64,000 bases of DNA. Source: Tolypeutes matacus. Lineage: Eukaryota > Chordata > Mammalia > Cingulata > Chlamyphoridae. Shown here in pieces: positions 21,986 through 35,469 of this stretch. Every line of letters starts with the position of its first letter. Within the stretch, counting starts at the first letter, position 1. A program made the position numbers and the translations under genes. The stretch is taken from contig JAKSZT010054335.1 of assembly GCA_026826555.1 (NCBI GenBank), positions 6,460,649-6,524,648 of the forward strand, in the 5' to 3' direction. The notes under the pieces were generated by a model. It had not been told where the DNA came from, ran no database searches, and saw nothing but the letters and a program-made list of their open reading frames with translations.

Positions 21986-23299
21986 CTTTAAAAAATTCTA
22001 ATTAGTGTCTTCATAAAGACTTGAGAGGTAGGTTGTTGAATCCATAAAACAAAACAAGACTTTCAAAATTTTAAAACCCAGTAGAAGAACTGAATAATAG
22101 AATAAACTCTGATAAGTTGCACACAGCCAACTTGAAGAATTGTTTCTGAACACAGAGTGAAAGAAAAATGAAGAATTGTAGAAGATGGCTCCAGGAGAGC
22201 CGGCATTCACAGGAACAGTGTATCAGAACAGGGACAGAGGCTGCTCCATACCAGGTGCTCCATAGAAGGCACCCAGTGTGTCCTTCCCCAGGGGCCTTGG
22301 CCCACAAGCCACCAGAGCTGTGGAGAAAAGGGGCAGGACACTCACCTGTGGCTTATGAACGTGCCCTCCAAAGCCTATGCAGGAGAGCAGTTTGCACATA
22401 TTACAGTATATATGTTGGTACATATACACACACATACTCTTAATTTCCCCAAAATTTTGTGTTTTAAGCATTTCATTTGAGAAGGTATTGAACTGGATAT
22501 TGTCAGATATTTACTTAGACCAAATAAATATTACTGTTTTGTCCTGTTGTAAAACAGTGTGTTATTACTCTTGGAGCTACATTTTTCTAGGGAGTTGCCT
22601 TATATTACAATACTATAGTATACAAATAAAAGGCCATCCCCTACCACTGCCCTTCAAACTTAACCAAAACGATTGCCCCTCTTTGTTTGCTGAGTTAACA
22701 AGAATCACCACACACGTTCATTAGGCCAAAATTCCTTGGGTTTCTCTTGAGGTCAAGTCTTAAAAGGATTTCAGGAGCTGAATTCTACCCTTGGCGAAGC
22801 TGTGAAGCCGTTTGAGTGGGCTCCCTGCTCGGGTCTCCAGGGCACTCTGCTCTAGGGGAGCCCAAGTGCCCGCCATCCGGCTCGCTGTTTGCTCTGAGCA
22901 TGTCTCTGGCTTTCTCAGTGGTGCCGCTCTAAGCTGCTTGTGAGACTGCCCCCCTTCTGGGTTAGAGGATTTAATCTGTGCGGCCTTTCAATGTAGCTAA
23001 TGAACACCTCACCCTTTGTCGATGTAAACGGTAAGTCTAACTCAACAGTTCCAGAATGAGTCACTGTGTAATATGGAAAATTTTGATTTATGTCTTTAAT
23101 CAAGAAAATCAGTTGTCTTAACTTTATCTTTAAAAAAAAAAAAAAAAAAAACGCTTTATTTGATACAGCCTTACCAGTAGCCTTCTTTACATTGAGCTGG
23201 ATGAAGATTTCACTTTTACAAAGTTCTTGTTTTGCATTTGCAATGAAATAGCTCGTTTAGCGTCGTTTCAAGTCCCAGTTCTTTCATTTGGGAAATAAT
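21986..23299. other. Single-copy DNA, nothing recognised
   Basis: No exon or repeat is supported. There is an A tract at about 23131-23150 (flanked by actttatctttaa and cgctttatttg) without a recognisable retroposed body. Confidence 0.4.
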
Positions 23300-23475
23300 T
23301 TCTCTCTGGGCAAGCAGCTTATCTTCACTGAGTCTCTCCTTTATCTTAAAAATAGGAATAATAATATTTCTACCATAAGATTATTGTGAGGAATAAATGA
23401 GATAGTGCAAACAAAGTACTTAGCTTGTGCCTTATAATTGCTCAAAATGTTTACCATTGGTATTATTTTTATTGA
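23300..23475 (+). repeat. MIR SINE
   Basis: The MIR order is visible: ctgggcaagcagcttatctt, cttaaaaataggaataataa, ttattgtgaggaataaatga, aaagtacttagcttgtgcct. It is old and diverged. Confidence 0.7.
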
Positions 23476-24559
23476 CGTCTTCATCATTATTTTTATTCCT
23501 ATATTATATTAATTTTCCTGGTTATACCAGAAAATTTCGTTGTCTTATTTCCCAAATATATATTACTTTCTCCCCCACATAATTGTAAAAACGTTAGGGC
23601 ATGAAAAACATCTGGTTACTTGAAGGTTATTTTGAATTTGCTGCAGTAGGCCCACTAGTAACTACCTTGCTTTAGCTAAGTGAAATGCATATGCATTTTT
23701 GAATTGTGACTGTCATGTGAGGTGACTGTGTCAGAGCCTTCCCCTTATGCAAAGACTACTGGAGCCTGGTACTGAGGTTTGAAAACTGTAACCAAAGCAA
23801 GTCCATGGACCCCAGGAACATAGTAAATCAACTTTTCTGAAGATGGTTTTGATACATATTTCCACATAATGTGCAATTAAGCAGTGGTTCCTACTGTAGG
23901 ATGGAGTGTTTTAGATTTAGCACATCTTTGAACTTTTGTGCGTCTTAAGATCACATACTATGTAAGTGGAATGTGTGCATTTTATTTTTCCAAAAATTTG
24001 CATTAAAAGCAACTCTGATCAAAAATTTAATTATCTAGATGAATGGAAACCTTGGTGAGCCACCCCAGAGAGCATTTAGAGTTTTAGATAAAGCATGCCA
24101 ATGCCGAACAAGCATCCAAGATCTCCAGCAGGAAGGTGTGGGAGGCCACCCCCTCAGTGAGAGACATCCTGTAGTGCCTCTCCGCTTGGCTCTCTACATC
24201 CCTCCAGCTACTCCACAGCTTGGACTGATTCCCTCTGAAGACTTGTCTGTACTTACCATTCATCTCCTCCCATGCTCTCAGCTTTCATTTGATCCCTGCC
24301 ATTTTCCTGAAGCTGTTCTTCAGTGGATCCTTGGTGGCCTTGCCTTGCCAATTCTCTGCCCTCACCTAACTTGACCTTCCTTCTTGAAGCGCTTTGTTTG
24401 CTTGGCCTCTCCGGCACCTCTCTGAGATTTTTTCCTTGCCTCCTTTGCTGATTCCCCCTTCTCTTCCTAACTCTGAAGCGACTCCCTAACACCCCAGTCT
24501 ACCCTCATTCACACGGGGGACCTCATCCGGTCCCTTGCCTTTAAATAAATGGCGTCTAT

Positions 24560-25270
24560 ATACCGATAACTCCCGGAGTAATATCTTCATCCTCATCCTC
24601 TTCCTCTTCCCTGACCTCCATCCTGCACTTCCAATGGCCTCCTCAAAGCCTTCCACTTCCAGGTGTATGAGGAACCTCAAACACAACGTAACCAAATCCA
24701 AACACTTTAATTTCCACCCCCTACCCCAGATCTGCCCTATCTCCAGTCTCTTTCAGCATACTAATAGCGCCCTGTCTATCTATTGCTCAGGCCATTAACT
24801 TTGGAGCCACCATGGAATCATTTCCTTCTCTCAATCCCCTCATCCAATCCATCAGCAAATCCTGTTGACTACCTTCAAAATACATCTGGAATCAGACCAC
24901 CTCTCACGCGCCACTGCTGTCGTCCTAGTCCAGGCTGCTTCACCTCTTCTCTGGAATATTGCTCCCCGATTCCAGAATCTGTCCTCCCTATTGCAGTGGG
25001 AGAGCGCCACCCACAAAACTGGTGGAACACTGCTCCTGCCACCTGCTCGGAGAGCTGCCTCTGCTTTTCTCCCTGTCCCCCCACCCACTCTCCTCAACCC
25101 CACGCTTTCCCTCTCCTGACTGTCCCTGTCTCCAGCAGGCTATGTAAGTGTGTCTTCACCCAGTAGGCTCCACGAGGGCAGGGGTTTTGCCCATTCTGTT
25201 CATTGATATAGATCCTTGGAACTGTGAAAATAATATGGATTATAGTGGAAACTCAATAAATACATGTTAA
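24560..25270 (+). mobile_element. L2-like LINE 3' region
   Basis: CT-rich sequence with blocks resembling the ORF2-end and 3' UTR of L2: caaatcctgttgactacctt, aatacatctggaatcagacc, ctcctgccacctgctcg. It ends with taggctccacgagggcaggg ... gttcattgatatag ... aaactcaataaatac, which is the L2 terminus. The terminus is clearer than the upstream half. Open frames across it are not conserved coding sequence. Confidence 0.55.
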
Positions 25271-25844
25271 ACCTGGGAGAAATTAATGGATGAAGATGAC
25301 CCTGTTTCATTATCATTTCTTTTTTCCCCCATTATCATTTCTGATATTCTGTGTGACCAAAACTCAAGTGCAATATCTAGACTACTGTAGATCTCAAATC
25401 ATCAGTGACAATATTTCTTCTCTTTGGAATCAGTGCCTTTGATGAGTGGTATGTTGGGGAGTGTTGCTTTTTGAGTGTTATTAGTTGACCTGCCTGAATT
25501 AAAAAGCTTACTCTAGAGGTGATGTTGCAGGTAAGAGTCAGGAAGGGGAGGGGAAATCACCAGCCTCTGTAGTCCCTCTCTTCCTGTTCTCCCTGCATGT
25601 TATGTTTCACCCTGTCTCGCTCTCAGAGAATGGACATTTCATCAGTTACTTCCAGGTTCATCAGTACTACTTAAAGGAAAAAGCAGACCCGTCAAGGATG
25701 TTTCTCTTCATGTGTCTTCTCTCAGTCCCTGACAGTGCAGTGCTGCCCTTCTGAGAGCATCTCGGAATGCCTGGCTCCATGGCTGATGATACAGCTTCTC
25801 TTCTGGGATTTCATAAAATAATGGAAATCCCTCCCCTGCCCCCT

Positions 25845-25975
25845 CGTTTTATTTATTCATTAATTCCTCATTATTTATTGAGTGCATATACTGTGCCAGG
25901 CGCTTCCCTTGGTTTTCGAGAAACATTAGTGAACAATTCAATAAAACCTCTCGTCCTTGTAGTGCTTCATCCATG
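25845..25975 (-). mobile_element. L2-like LINE 3' end, antisense
   Basis: tatttattgagtgcatatac and tgtgccaggcgcttccc followed by gaacaattcaataaaacc match the antisense of the L2/MIR-type terminus (the 'attgagcacctactatgtgcc' phrase). Confidence 0.5.
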
Positions 25976-26227
25976 TTCAGGGTCATGTGGGCTGCCGCGT
26001 AGGGCCAACTTGTGTTATTCTCTGCCTCCCTCTGTCCACGAGGCCAGTGCTACTGATTCCTGTAACGTGGAGGTGCCCTCGCTCATGGCATGCCCAAGGA
26101 GGACGAGATCTACCGGAGCAGACATTGAGATTACCTAGTAACAAGAACTTCTAAATGCACAGCCAGAATAGCAGTGAACGTGCTGAAGTAGCGTGACGGA
26201 GATGACAGGACCCTGCCCTACTCACCA

Positions 26228-26370
26228 TGTGGTCCTGGACCAGCAGCCGCAGTGGTACCTGGGAGCTTACTTGAAATGCAGCCTCTCTGAGTCCAAGTCG
26301 GCCCTTTAACAAGATGCCCAGGTGATTCGTGTCATGTGCACCTCCTTTGAGAAGTGCTGCAGGACAGGCT
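26228..26370 (+). mobile_element. MER5A-like hAT DNA transposon
   Basis: The order tgtggtcctggaccagcagc, tacctgggagcttacttgaa, atgcagcctctctgag, ttaacaagatgcccaggtga, then tttgagaagtgctgc follows MER5A, a non-autonomous hAT-Charlie element. It is diverged but collinear. Confidence 0.7.
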
Positions 26371-26884
26371 GCCCCTGAAATTCCAGAATGGGTGGTCCTG
26401 AAGAGAGGCTTGGTTCTGAGATGCCCTTTGCAGAGCCCATCTGTTTCTAGCCAATCCCATGTGCTGTGAACTGTGTTTGCTAGAAAGGGGTCTAGGGATG
26501 CTGAGTGTGCCATTCCTTTCTAGAAGGCCTGCTAACATCATCCACTTTTGAAACTCCTTTTGTTTCCTATATTAATTTCCCTTACATTTGAAATGATAAT
26601 GATGTTCAAAATGGACGTATTTGTGTAGGGTCTTCTGTCTCTACAGGCTAATTAAGCTAGTAAAGAAGTTACAGGCAGAGAGCTTTGCGCAGCACTAGAA
26701 GAGAAATATCAGGAAAAGAATATTGATTAAATAGACCTGTGAAAACAGGCTAGCAGAAAGAAACAATGATGGAAGCCCAGCACAGGGCCTGGGGCAGGCA
26801 GGTGGGCTGACACCGCTGGTGTGTGGGGGCGGGGTGGGGCGGGACAATCGAACGAGGCTTCTAGCTGTCAGCACCAGGGGCTGG

Positions 26885-26990
26885 ACTGCGAGACCTTTGT
26901 CGGCACTTCCTGGTTGTATGTCCTTGGGCAAGTCCCTCACCCTCTCAAAACAGAGTGCTAGTTTACCTTACAGGAGATGAGAGGGGCTGA
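26885..26990 (+). repeat. MIR fragment
   Basis: tatgtccttgggcaagtccc and tcaccctctcaaaacagagt follow the central MIR core. Confidence 0.5.
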
Positions 26991-27999
26991 CTGGGCAGCA
27001 CGGGCAGCCTGGTGCTTAGCACAGAGCAGCCCATCAGTACAAGCACACACACGCTCATGGGTGTAGCCTGTGGAAGTGGCCGTGGTCTTCGTAGATGTCC
27101 AGGAGTCCAGCGCACTCCCCTACACCGCGACACACGCTCACTGCTGTTAGCATGCACATACCTCCTGCCACAGTGACCACGCCTTCTACGGAGGGGCTCA
27201 GTGACAGGTACACGAGAACACGCAGCACAGCGCACTTGTTTTTACTGCTTGCCTCTGCTAGAACCCAGAGCTCTGAGGTCAGCTTTGTTGGAGCTGCAGT
27301 CAGACGGGGAAGCAGCCCTGGGCCAGCAGCAGACCCCAGCAGAGGAGGCCTCTGCTGTCTGTGCCCCTAAACCAGGGCCTGGGCTTTCTGTGTCACTCAG
27401 CAGGGCTCAGGGCAGGGAGCACGGCTGCTCCTTTCTTACACGTGAAGGTCGGTGATCCCATTCGGCTCCACCTCAAGGTCTTGACCCTTCCCTGGCCCTT
27501 CCCTGCTTCCAGCACATAATCCTTAGCCCCTGCGGAACCAGAGGCCTGTTGCCAATTACTGTGGGCATCTCTATGTGCCCCCCCAAGGGGTTCCTTGGGC
27601 CTTGTTAGGATGCCTCTGGCATCAGCCTCGTCAGTGGCCCAGGGGCGGCGTCTGGGTGACAGGCAGTGAGGCCCTGCATGGGAGACCACTGCCAAGTCTG
27701 CAGAGGCGTGCCACCTCCACTACCACGACGAAGGCTGGAGACTGTGCCACCAGACAGAACGTTCCAGGAACAAGGCAGCCAGAGCAGAGCTGTGCTGTCC
27801 CCGTGCCTGACTCTTCCGAGCCTCGGAGCCATTGCGAAGCTGGAATCTTCTCTGCTGCCAAGCGTTCCTCCCAGGGGCATTCTGATTATTCTTACCACCT
27901 ATTAATCAATGATTCCAAAGGCTAGGAAAGAATGTTCTCAAAGTTACAGTCAAAACTGCAGCTTCATGGTGATGTAAGAGCCGATAGGCGTTGGGCGCT
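26991..27999. other. GC-richer single-copy DNA, no gene supported
   Basis: Several overlapping open frames exist on both strands between 27095 and 27925, but none has a start in context, a recognisable domain, or splice signals that agree with one frame. I read it as non-coding. Confidence 0.4.
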
Positions 28000-28190
28000 T
28001 TCTCTGGGCCGCTCACAGAGCTGAGTCATTGACACTGGGTAATATTTAATCCTGAGAACAGCCCTGTAAGGGGAGATGCTATTACCCCATTTTATAATTG
28101 AAGAAACTGAGTCACAGAAGGCTAGATGGATACGTGGTGGGCCAGGATTTAAACCTAGATGTTGGAACTTAACATTTTTAACCACCAGGA
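28000..28190 (-). repeat. MIR SINE, antisense
   Basis: Antisense MIR order: gcgctttctctgggccgctc, taatatttaatcctgagaac, ctattaccccattttataat, gaagaaactgagtcacagaa, gtgggccaggatttaaacc. Confidence 0.75.
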
Positions 28191-31100
28191 AGAGGTTAAA
28201 ATACTTGGAGATCATGTTTATCCTAAATAAGGATGGATTGGTAGGCTTTTCCAGAAGCCTATTTTTAAAGACGTTTTGCTGATTTGAACACCCCTAACTG
28301 ATCTCTGCTTTATCATTAGTTCAGTCACAAATTCTAATTCTACCTTTTCTGTAAAATTGTCTTTCTCTAGAAAAACTCCCCAAATAGTTTAGTGTTTACC
28401 CAAGCTTCTGGGGTCACCATTTCCTTTCATCTCCAAATAAAATGATTCCTCTCCCGTGGGGTCCAGCACCTTCCCGTTGTTGCACAGGGTGCCTGGAAAG
28501 TGGAAGGAGCTTAGTCTTGGTCGCTTACAGCCCACGGTCCTGCTTGCTGCGCACCGTCCACTCTTTCGCTGCTGCTGACCTTTCTGTCCCCACCTCCCCC
28601 AAAGCATGGGCTGAGCCTCCCTCTCTCATTCCCCAAAGTGCCGCCTCCCCAGGGTGGTTGTGTGGGCAATGTCCTTGCCAGACATTGTTTTTTCTTAGAC
28701 AGCAAAATTAAATCTTTATTTTTATTTTCTGATTGTACAAGTAACTTATGGACTTTAGGGAAAATGAGTGAAGGCTTACAGAACGAGAAAGTTAAAACTC
28801 CCAGGAAAAGGAGTCATAATCATGTTTGCTGTCCTACAGCTGGCTTTTTGCACTGGCTTGGGTGGCATGAGATTTTATGTCTGGACAGGCTGCATTCAGT
28901 AAATAGTAAGAATATTACTTCTGATGATTTGATTGGGCTTCCCAGACCTGGGGGTGCCACCCCATGCTCGGACCTCTATGAGGACTGCATCAGAAAAGAA
29001 CAGTGTAGATAACTGAGAATTCGGAGGCGAGGACAGTAGACATGCAGCCTGAGGACGTTAAAGCAGATGTCCTCCTGCCAGGCAGCCTCGGGTCTCCTCC
29101 TCTGTCTGACACGCCTTACTTGGATATTAAAAGGAGCTGAATTTTTGGCGTGATCCTCTTTGCTTTATAGACACTGTGTAGAGTCCAAACAAGGAGCCAA
29201 GTTTGGCATTGAGAACACAGGCTTCTCCATGGTGGTCCTCAAATATGGAAACAAATCTAATTCCAAGTGCCATGACCCACTTTTCATCTCACCAAGGTCA
29301 GAATGATGAGTAATTTAAATTCCCTGTAAAGAAAAAGCTACCTGATGGTAACTGAAACGTCCAGGGGTTCATCTAAGGGAAACTAGGATAGGCTAGCCTC
29401 GGGCCTAGAAAGAGGACTGGTTGGGCGCACTCGCTGAAGTTTTCTGTTTGGAACTTTAGCATGCCCAGGAGTGAAACAAAGCGTGAAGTATGAGGCAGTG
29501 CTAGTTAAACATTTATACCAGCCTTACCCTGCCATTTCTGGAAACTATTAAAATGTAATGTTTTGATAGGAAATCATTATAAATTTTTAACGAGTTTAGT
29601 CTGTGTGATGTGCTGTTCCATGGACTGTGAATTATTGTTCTCAGTTGCGGGTGGCAGATGCTTTCTCTGAGCGATGGTGCCTGGCTGATTGGTTGCTGTG
29701 ATGCAATATAAGAATTTATCTCCCAATTTGCATAAAACACCAGTGCTGATTATACAGCTTCATTTGAGACCTTCTAAAATATTTTTCCCAGACAACATCT
29801 TGACAATCAGCCTTCTTGCAATGAAGATGTGAGAAACTTTCGAGAAAACTTTCTACCCCAAAATCTCTACTAGAAATGTATCCATGGAGAGGATGACTCT
29901 AGGGAAAAAAAAAAAAAACACTGATTCTTGAAGATGGGGGTGTTGCTTGGGCTTGTAAGCAGAGGTGAGGGTCTGCAGGACTTTGGGGTTCAGCCCAGGA
30001 GTGGGTGCCCCTGCCCAGGGCCAGGCTTAGCGGTGGGTGGACTGGGAGCTGTCATGCCAGGGGGACCACGAGGGCTCAGAATACACTTTTTCCCTTCAAA
30101 GTGCCTGTCTTTCAGGACCTTTGTGAAGCTGTCGTCAGTTTCTAAACTCCATCACTAGAGATCTTTTCTTTGGGAGCAAACCCTTGTTAATGGGCAGGCA
30201 CTCTTATAAGGGTTATATCTTTGCCCTTAACAGAACTGGTTCCTTGGCAAATAGGGGTTTTCCAGCTGCTGTTCAATGTGCTAGAGAGCCGAGAGCACCT
30301 GTGAGAGCGACGAGCAAAGGGGAACATGACGAGGCTTTGTAGGTTGGAGGAAGAGGGAGAAGATGGCCCCAACCAGTGGGGAGAGGACCCACAAGGTAGG
30401 AGGGGATCAGCAAGCCCTTCAGGTTAGACAGCGGCTAGGTCAGGTGTTTACCTGGAGAAGATTGCATGGAAGGCTCTGTCTGTAATTACTACAAATGAGG
30501 AAAATGAATTATAAACTAACGTCTATCATCTTTGATGGACTCCCCTGAATCTAGCAGAGTGTGAGTGCCCTGTTTCTGAGTGGAGTCCTCATTTCCTGAG
30601 CTTCCTGGACTCTCTTAAAAGTTGGACTCTGATAAATTTCTACTTTGTCCCTAAATGAAGTACAGAACGTGAGTAAAAAGTACTTTACAGTATCTAGACC
30701 TCAAAGAGCTCCTGGTCTAATGGGACAGGAGGTATGTTAGAACACAGTGTCACCACACAGTGTAATTAGAGCATGAAAGCAAGAAAAGGTTCAACAGAAA
30801 CCAGAATTACCTGAAATGTGGGCCAGCTAAAAGCCTGACTCCCTGGAAACCTCTGAAGAGCTGGAGGCCTGACTCGTAAGGGATGCAGTCTATGAAAACG
30901 GCAGACAGCAAAGCTGGGGAAAGGAGACGCTCCTTCCAAATCACCTGAGCCTTAAGAGAAGGTTGGACTCTGGTTTCTTAAAGCCCCTCTCCATGAGTTC
31001 ATGATCCCAGCACAGCTCTGCTCGGCCACTAGGGACTGACAGAGAAGGAGGGAGCAGCTGAGAGGGCAGAGACGAGCTATGCTTGTTCGCCCTCTTGCTG

Positions 31101-31284
31101 TCTGCACGGTGCATCCCAGCCTTCGGGTCCAGTCAGTGGGTGTGAGCAGATGCGTGTGCTTCAGTGGTTAGTGACTTCATGTGGACACTCCACACCTTCA
31201 AGCTATTAATCAAATATATCAATACAAACTTTTGCCTACAGCACTGGCCCTCTGAGTAGAACTTTTGGTCCTCTGTTCCTCTGG
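28191..31284. other. Mostly single-copy DNA
   Basis: No coding exon is supported. 28700-28830 (ttctgattgtacaagtaact) resembles the same unnamed old repeat seen at 20390. 30690-30760 (tcaaagagctcctggtctaa) may be an antisense L2 terminus. An A tract lies at 29906-29920. Confidence 0.4.
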
Positions 31285-31844
31285 GCGTATTAGATTATAT
31301 TAGGACCAGAGGTTTCACTTTTACTTGATTAAATTATGATCAAGGCTTTGATTCAATCATGTCAGTAGGACATTGAGTCCCTGCCCACCAAGATCCTGAG
31401 AAAATGACACAGCAGAGGAGTTACTAGGAGTTTTTGAACTGGAGCCCCAGGAAGTAAACACACAGGAGAAGAACACAGAAGAATAGAGACGGCTCCGTAG
31501 ACATGGCAGAGGCCCTGGGAAGAGAATCAAGCCTGATAGTCTGCAGCTGACCTTGTGGAGAGACCAGAGCAGCTGAGCCCAGAGAGAGATGAGACTTACC
31601 CCAGCCTCCAGCTGATATTGGAAGAAGCTGGGACCACAGAGCCTTTAAAAGGAAGAGGAAGCCTGAACCCTGGCAGATGTCAGCAGCCGCCTTGCTCCAA
31701 CACGTGGCAACAGACTTTGGTGAGGGAAGTAACTAATGCTTTATGGCCCGCTAACTGTAAGCTTCTACCCCAGATAAATACCCTTTATAAAAGCCAACAG
31801 ATTTCTGGTATTTTGCATCAGCACCCCTTTGGCTGACTAATACA
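31285..31844 (+). mobile_element. ERVL-MaLR-like LTR
   Basis: The 3' end is diagnostic: ctaactgtaagcttctaccc, gataaataccctttataaaa, gccaacagatttctggtatt, ttgcatcagcacccctttgg, gactaataca. The body holds the purine-rich segment with cacaggagaagaacacagaa. The 5' boundary is uncertain and I found no clear duplication. It is the same broad family as 7452-7976 and the LTR at 57108-57591. Confidence 0.7.
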
Positions 31845-34454
31845 GCACCCAATGTCTTTGAAGGCCAATCCTGTTCAGAGACTTTATAAAATAGAAACGC
31901 AGATTTCTGCGTCTTCTGGGATGACAGAGGCAGCCCCAGTGAAGCAGACAGTAAGGTGGATAACACGTTCATTGCCAAGAGTCCTAGCTGAATCTCAAGT
32001 TCCTCACAAGCCTAGTTTTGGTTACTGTTACCGCACACGTGCGCGCACGCTCGCGCACACACGTGCACACGCACACACCCCTGCTGTCAAACGCTGTGCC
32101 GTAATTTCAGCTTCTTATTCAAGCTAAACAACAGCAAGCCCTCAAATTGAAGTTTATTCTTAAGCAGGATTACTTTTTGGTTTATATCCATAATAAACAC
32201 ATAAGAAGATAGTGTAAGTTATGTAATTCTTTGTAAAGAATATTTCTGCATCCTATGTTAAGGAATTAAACCTCCAATGAAATAACATTAGTTACATGAA
32301 AACTTTGTGTTTCAGTTTATGCACATTTTTCTGGGAAAGGGATTTATAACTTTTGTCTTATTCTTGAAAGGGTCCATGACTGAAAAACAATAAATGGGAG
32401 CTCTGTTCCGCTCGTGCACGTCGCAGGAGGCATCGGCGCCTGAGTGGGAGCCACGGGGGCAGCCCCTGAGCACAGCCGGAGCCTTGCTGGAGATCTGGGG
32501 GGTGGGGAGGGGGAGGGAGCAGGGCCTGTGAGGTGGACCAGGCCTAGCTGGGAAAGGGGCCTGCCGCCCTCTTCAGAGGCCTCCAGCAGCGCTCTCCTGC
32601 ATAAACAAGGGAGAGGGGGGCTTCCAGCATTAGTGTTTCTCTGATGAGATGCTTGAAGTACAAGGCCTACCCTCTGCCCAGAGAGCTCATCGAGCTCAGT
32701 GTTAAGGAATGTAACGCTTAGAGTGTTTAAAAATACCAAGATAATATAAAGATGTCGTCTGGATCACTTTCCCCGCTTAGGCTGTGGGCCCTGCTGAGGT
32801 GCCTCATTTCCCATTTATGTCCCTGTCGGTAAGGACCTGACAGGCTGAGGCTCACAGTGGAAGTAGGAAGACAGTAACCTTAGGCTGTGGGAGAAGCTGG
32901 CCCGGGAATTGTTATGTATGATTACAATGTGATGGGAACTCACATCAAAACAAGACCACAGCTGGTCAGCCATTTACTTTTTTGCTCCTTTGCTTCTTTA
33001 TGAGGCAGTAGTTGCTTGTGTATTTTTTATATGACTTCACCAATAACAGTGGCAACAACCTAATTATTAGAGGCCTCTAAATCAAGTTTGACTGCAACAT
33101 AGACGAGGAAAATCTGTTAGAAACCTCGGCTCAGTAGACACTCAAGACGGAGCATTAGCTTGCAGGGCGAGCGCTTCAGCCTTCTGGGCAGCCCTTCTCC
33201 TCTCGACTGCTCTCCGCGGCCTCACAGTGGCCAGTGCTGGTGTGTTTCCGACACACCTGGGCAGGTTTGCCTGCATGCCATGTGTGGAAACTTAAATAGA
33301 GAAGCTTGATTCTGAATCCTCAGCTTGTCAATTTATTCTCCCATTATGTTTACTCAACAGTGACCAAGAACTTCAAAGGAGGGATTTGGGAAACTTGTCA
33401 CCCACTTTGTTCCACTTCATCACCAACCGTATATTAAAAATATTTCTCCAAAATTACTTATCACATCTGCAAAATACTGTGCTCCCTTGGCTCTTAATAT
33501 AGCAAAATTTGTTTATAAATTGGTTCAGTACACTCCTTTCTGGTCTATAAGACCATTTTATAATTGTTCCGAATTCCACTTCGTTTGTGAAATAATACGA
33601 GAAAAAGTTCTCCAGTCCTTTATGCCCTTCAGTGAGTTCCTCCGAGGAACCAACATCCTTTACAAGCAAGTAAAATGTGGCCACGGCATCACTGTGGGGA
33701 TGTTAGCAGTGCGTCCTTCCCTTCATGAGTGCCTGCAGGCCCAAACGTGGCTGCTGGGACCAGCTGCTCCGTTTCTCCAGGGCAGGCTGCAGCCCCCAGG
33801 CTGCCACCCTCGGCTCTTCGTTTCCCTTGTCCTCCTCCCTTCTGGTCTCTGCCTCCTCTAGCCAATGCTCAGAAAGCAGCACTGAGCCCAGGGGACAGGG
33901 ATGAAAGCCGCACCCCTGTGATGGGAGCCTGGGGTAGGCAGGATATGGAGAGCAGCTCACGCCTGTCATTCGTGTGTGTTCCTTTGTTCTCTACCACATG
34001 CTGCTACAGTCAATTGCTGTTATGCTTAGGGAACTTGGTGATAAAGTTGGGGAGAGCAGATAGAAAATAAGGGGTTTGGGGGATGAGGTGGTTTTCTAAG
34101 CTTCCTCTTTCCTTCTCAGTTTTGGATTATAAAGAATTTACTATAGAGGCAAATAGTATACTTGAGAAGGACGGTTTAGGCACGGGTGCCTTTGGTGAGA
34201 TCAGTGTTGGAGCACCATGACAGTGATGATTCCAGCATCCATGTTTCTCTTTTTCAATTGCTGTCCTGCTTTTGGCAGGTTTCCATGGTATAGGTAAATA
34301 ACTGTTCATATGTGAGACTATAGTTGTCAAAGCTTACCGGGTTTGGCCTCATCACAATGTGTTGCTGCCAGGCCAGCTCCTACAAGGAGGTCAGTTACTT
34401 AACAAAATCACAATGCACACTTGCTTTGAATCAGAGCTACCCCTCCCTTTCCTC
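31845..34454. other. Single-copy DNA, nothing recognised
   Basis: It contains the CA/CG-rich tract at 32034-32080 and GC-rich open frames (32344-32739, 33487-33861) with no domain or splice support. Confidence 0.4.
32034..32080. repeat. (CA)n/(CG)n purine-pyrimidine alternating tract
   Basis: An alternating gcacacgtgcgcgcacgctc-type tract. Such sequence can adopt Z-DNA. It is low complexity. Confidence 0.8.
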
Positions 34455-34527
34455 ACTATCTGTAATGGTCAGCTATTGCCACCTTAATGCTAGGTAACAA
34501 ACCATCCCTAAAATGCAATAAGCATTT
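34455..34527 (-). mobile_element. MLT-like LTR fragment, antisense
   Basis: atggtcagctattgccacct, aggtaacaaaccatccctaa and aatgcaataagcattt resemble the start of a mammalian LTR seen antisense. It appears cut by the adjoining L1. Confidence 0.35.
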
Positions 34528-35438
34528 CTTTCTTTTTTTAACATTTACTTAATTTTTTTCTTTATTACACAAGTTGTGGGTTTACAGAAAAATCATGCAT
34601 AAAATACAGGATTTCCAAATACCACCCCACCACTAACACCTTGCATTGGTGTGGAACATTTGTTACAATTGATGATAGCACATTTTAATAATTGCACTAT
34701 TAAAGTCCATGGTTTAACTTAGGGTTCACTGTTTAGTATAATTCCATGGATTTTTAAAAAATATTTTTTATTCTCTTACTATATATACAATCTAACATTC
34801 CCCCTTTAATCATATTCAGATATATATTTCAGGGTATTCATGTTTTGCTACCATCACCCGACCCATTACTAAAACATATCCATTGTTCAAAATAAGAACC
34901 ATGTACATTTTAAGCCTTAACTTCGCATTCCCTATGCCCACCCCATCCTTTGGTAACTGATATTCTAGATTCTGACTCTGTGTTTGCTTATTCTAATTGT
35001 TTCAAATCAGTGAAATCATACAGTATTTGTCCTTCTGTGCCTGGCTTCTTTCATTCAACATGATGTCTTCAAAGGTCATCCAAGTTGTCACATGTATCAG
35101 GACTTTACTTTTTACAGCTGGATAATATTGTGTTGTGTTATATATACCATGTTCTATTTATCCATTCATCGGCAGTTGATGGATACATGGGTTGTTTCCA
35201 TCTTTTGGCAATAGTGAGTAGTGCCACTATGAACGTCAGTGTACAAATATCTTTTCAAGTCCCTGCTTTCAAGTCTTTGGTGTATATACCTAGTAGTGGG
35301 ATGGCTGGGTCATATGATAGTTCTATACTTAACTTCCTGAGGAACCACTGCCTTCCACAGCACGTGCACCATTTTACATTCCCACCAGCAATGAATGAGA
35401 GTTCCTATTTCTGACATTCTCTCCAATACTTATTTTCC

Positions 35439-35469
<31 letters not shown>

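Noticed and set aside
33487..33861. A 124-codon open frame starting MALNIAKFVYKLVQY
   Set aside because: No family recognised, no splice-flanked boundaries, and the second half lies in GC-rich sequence open in several frames.
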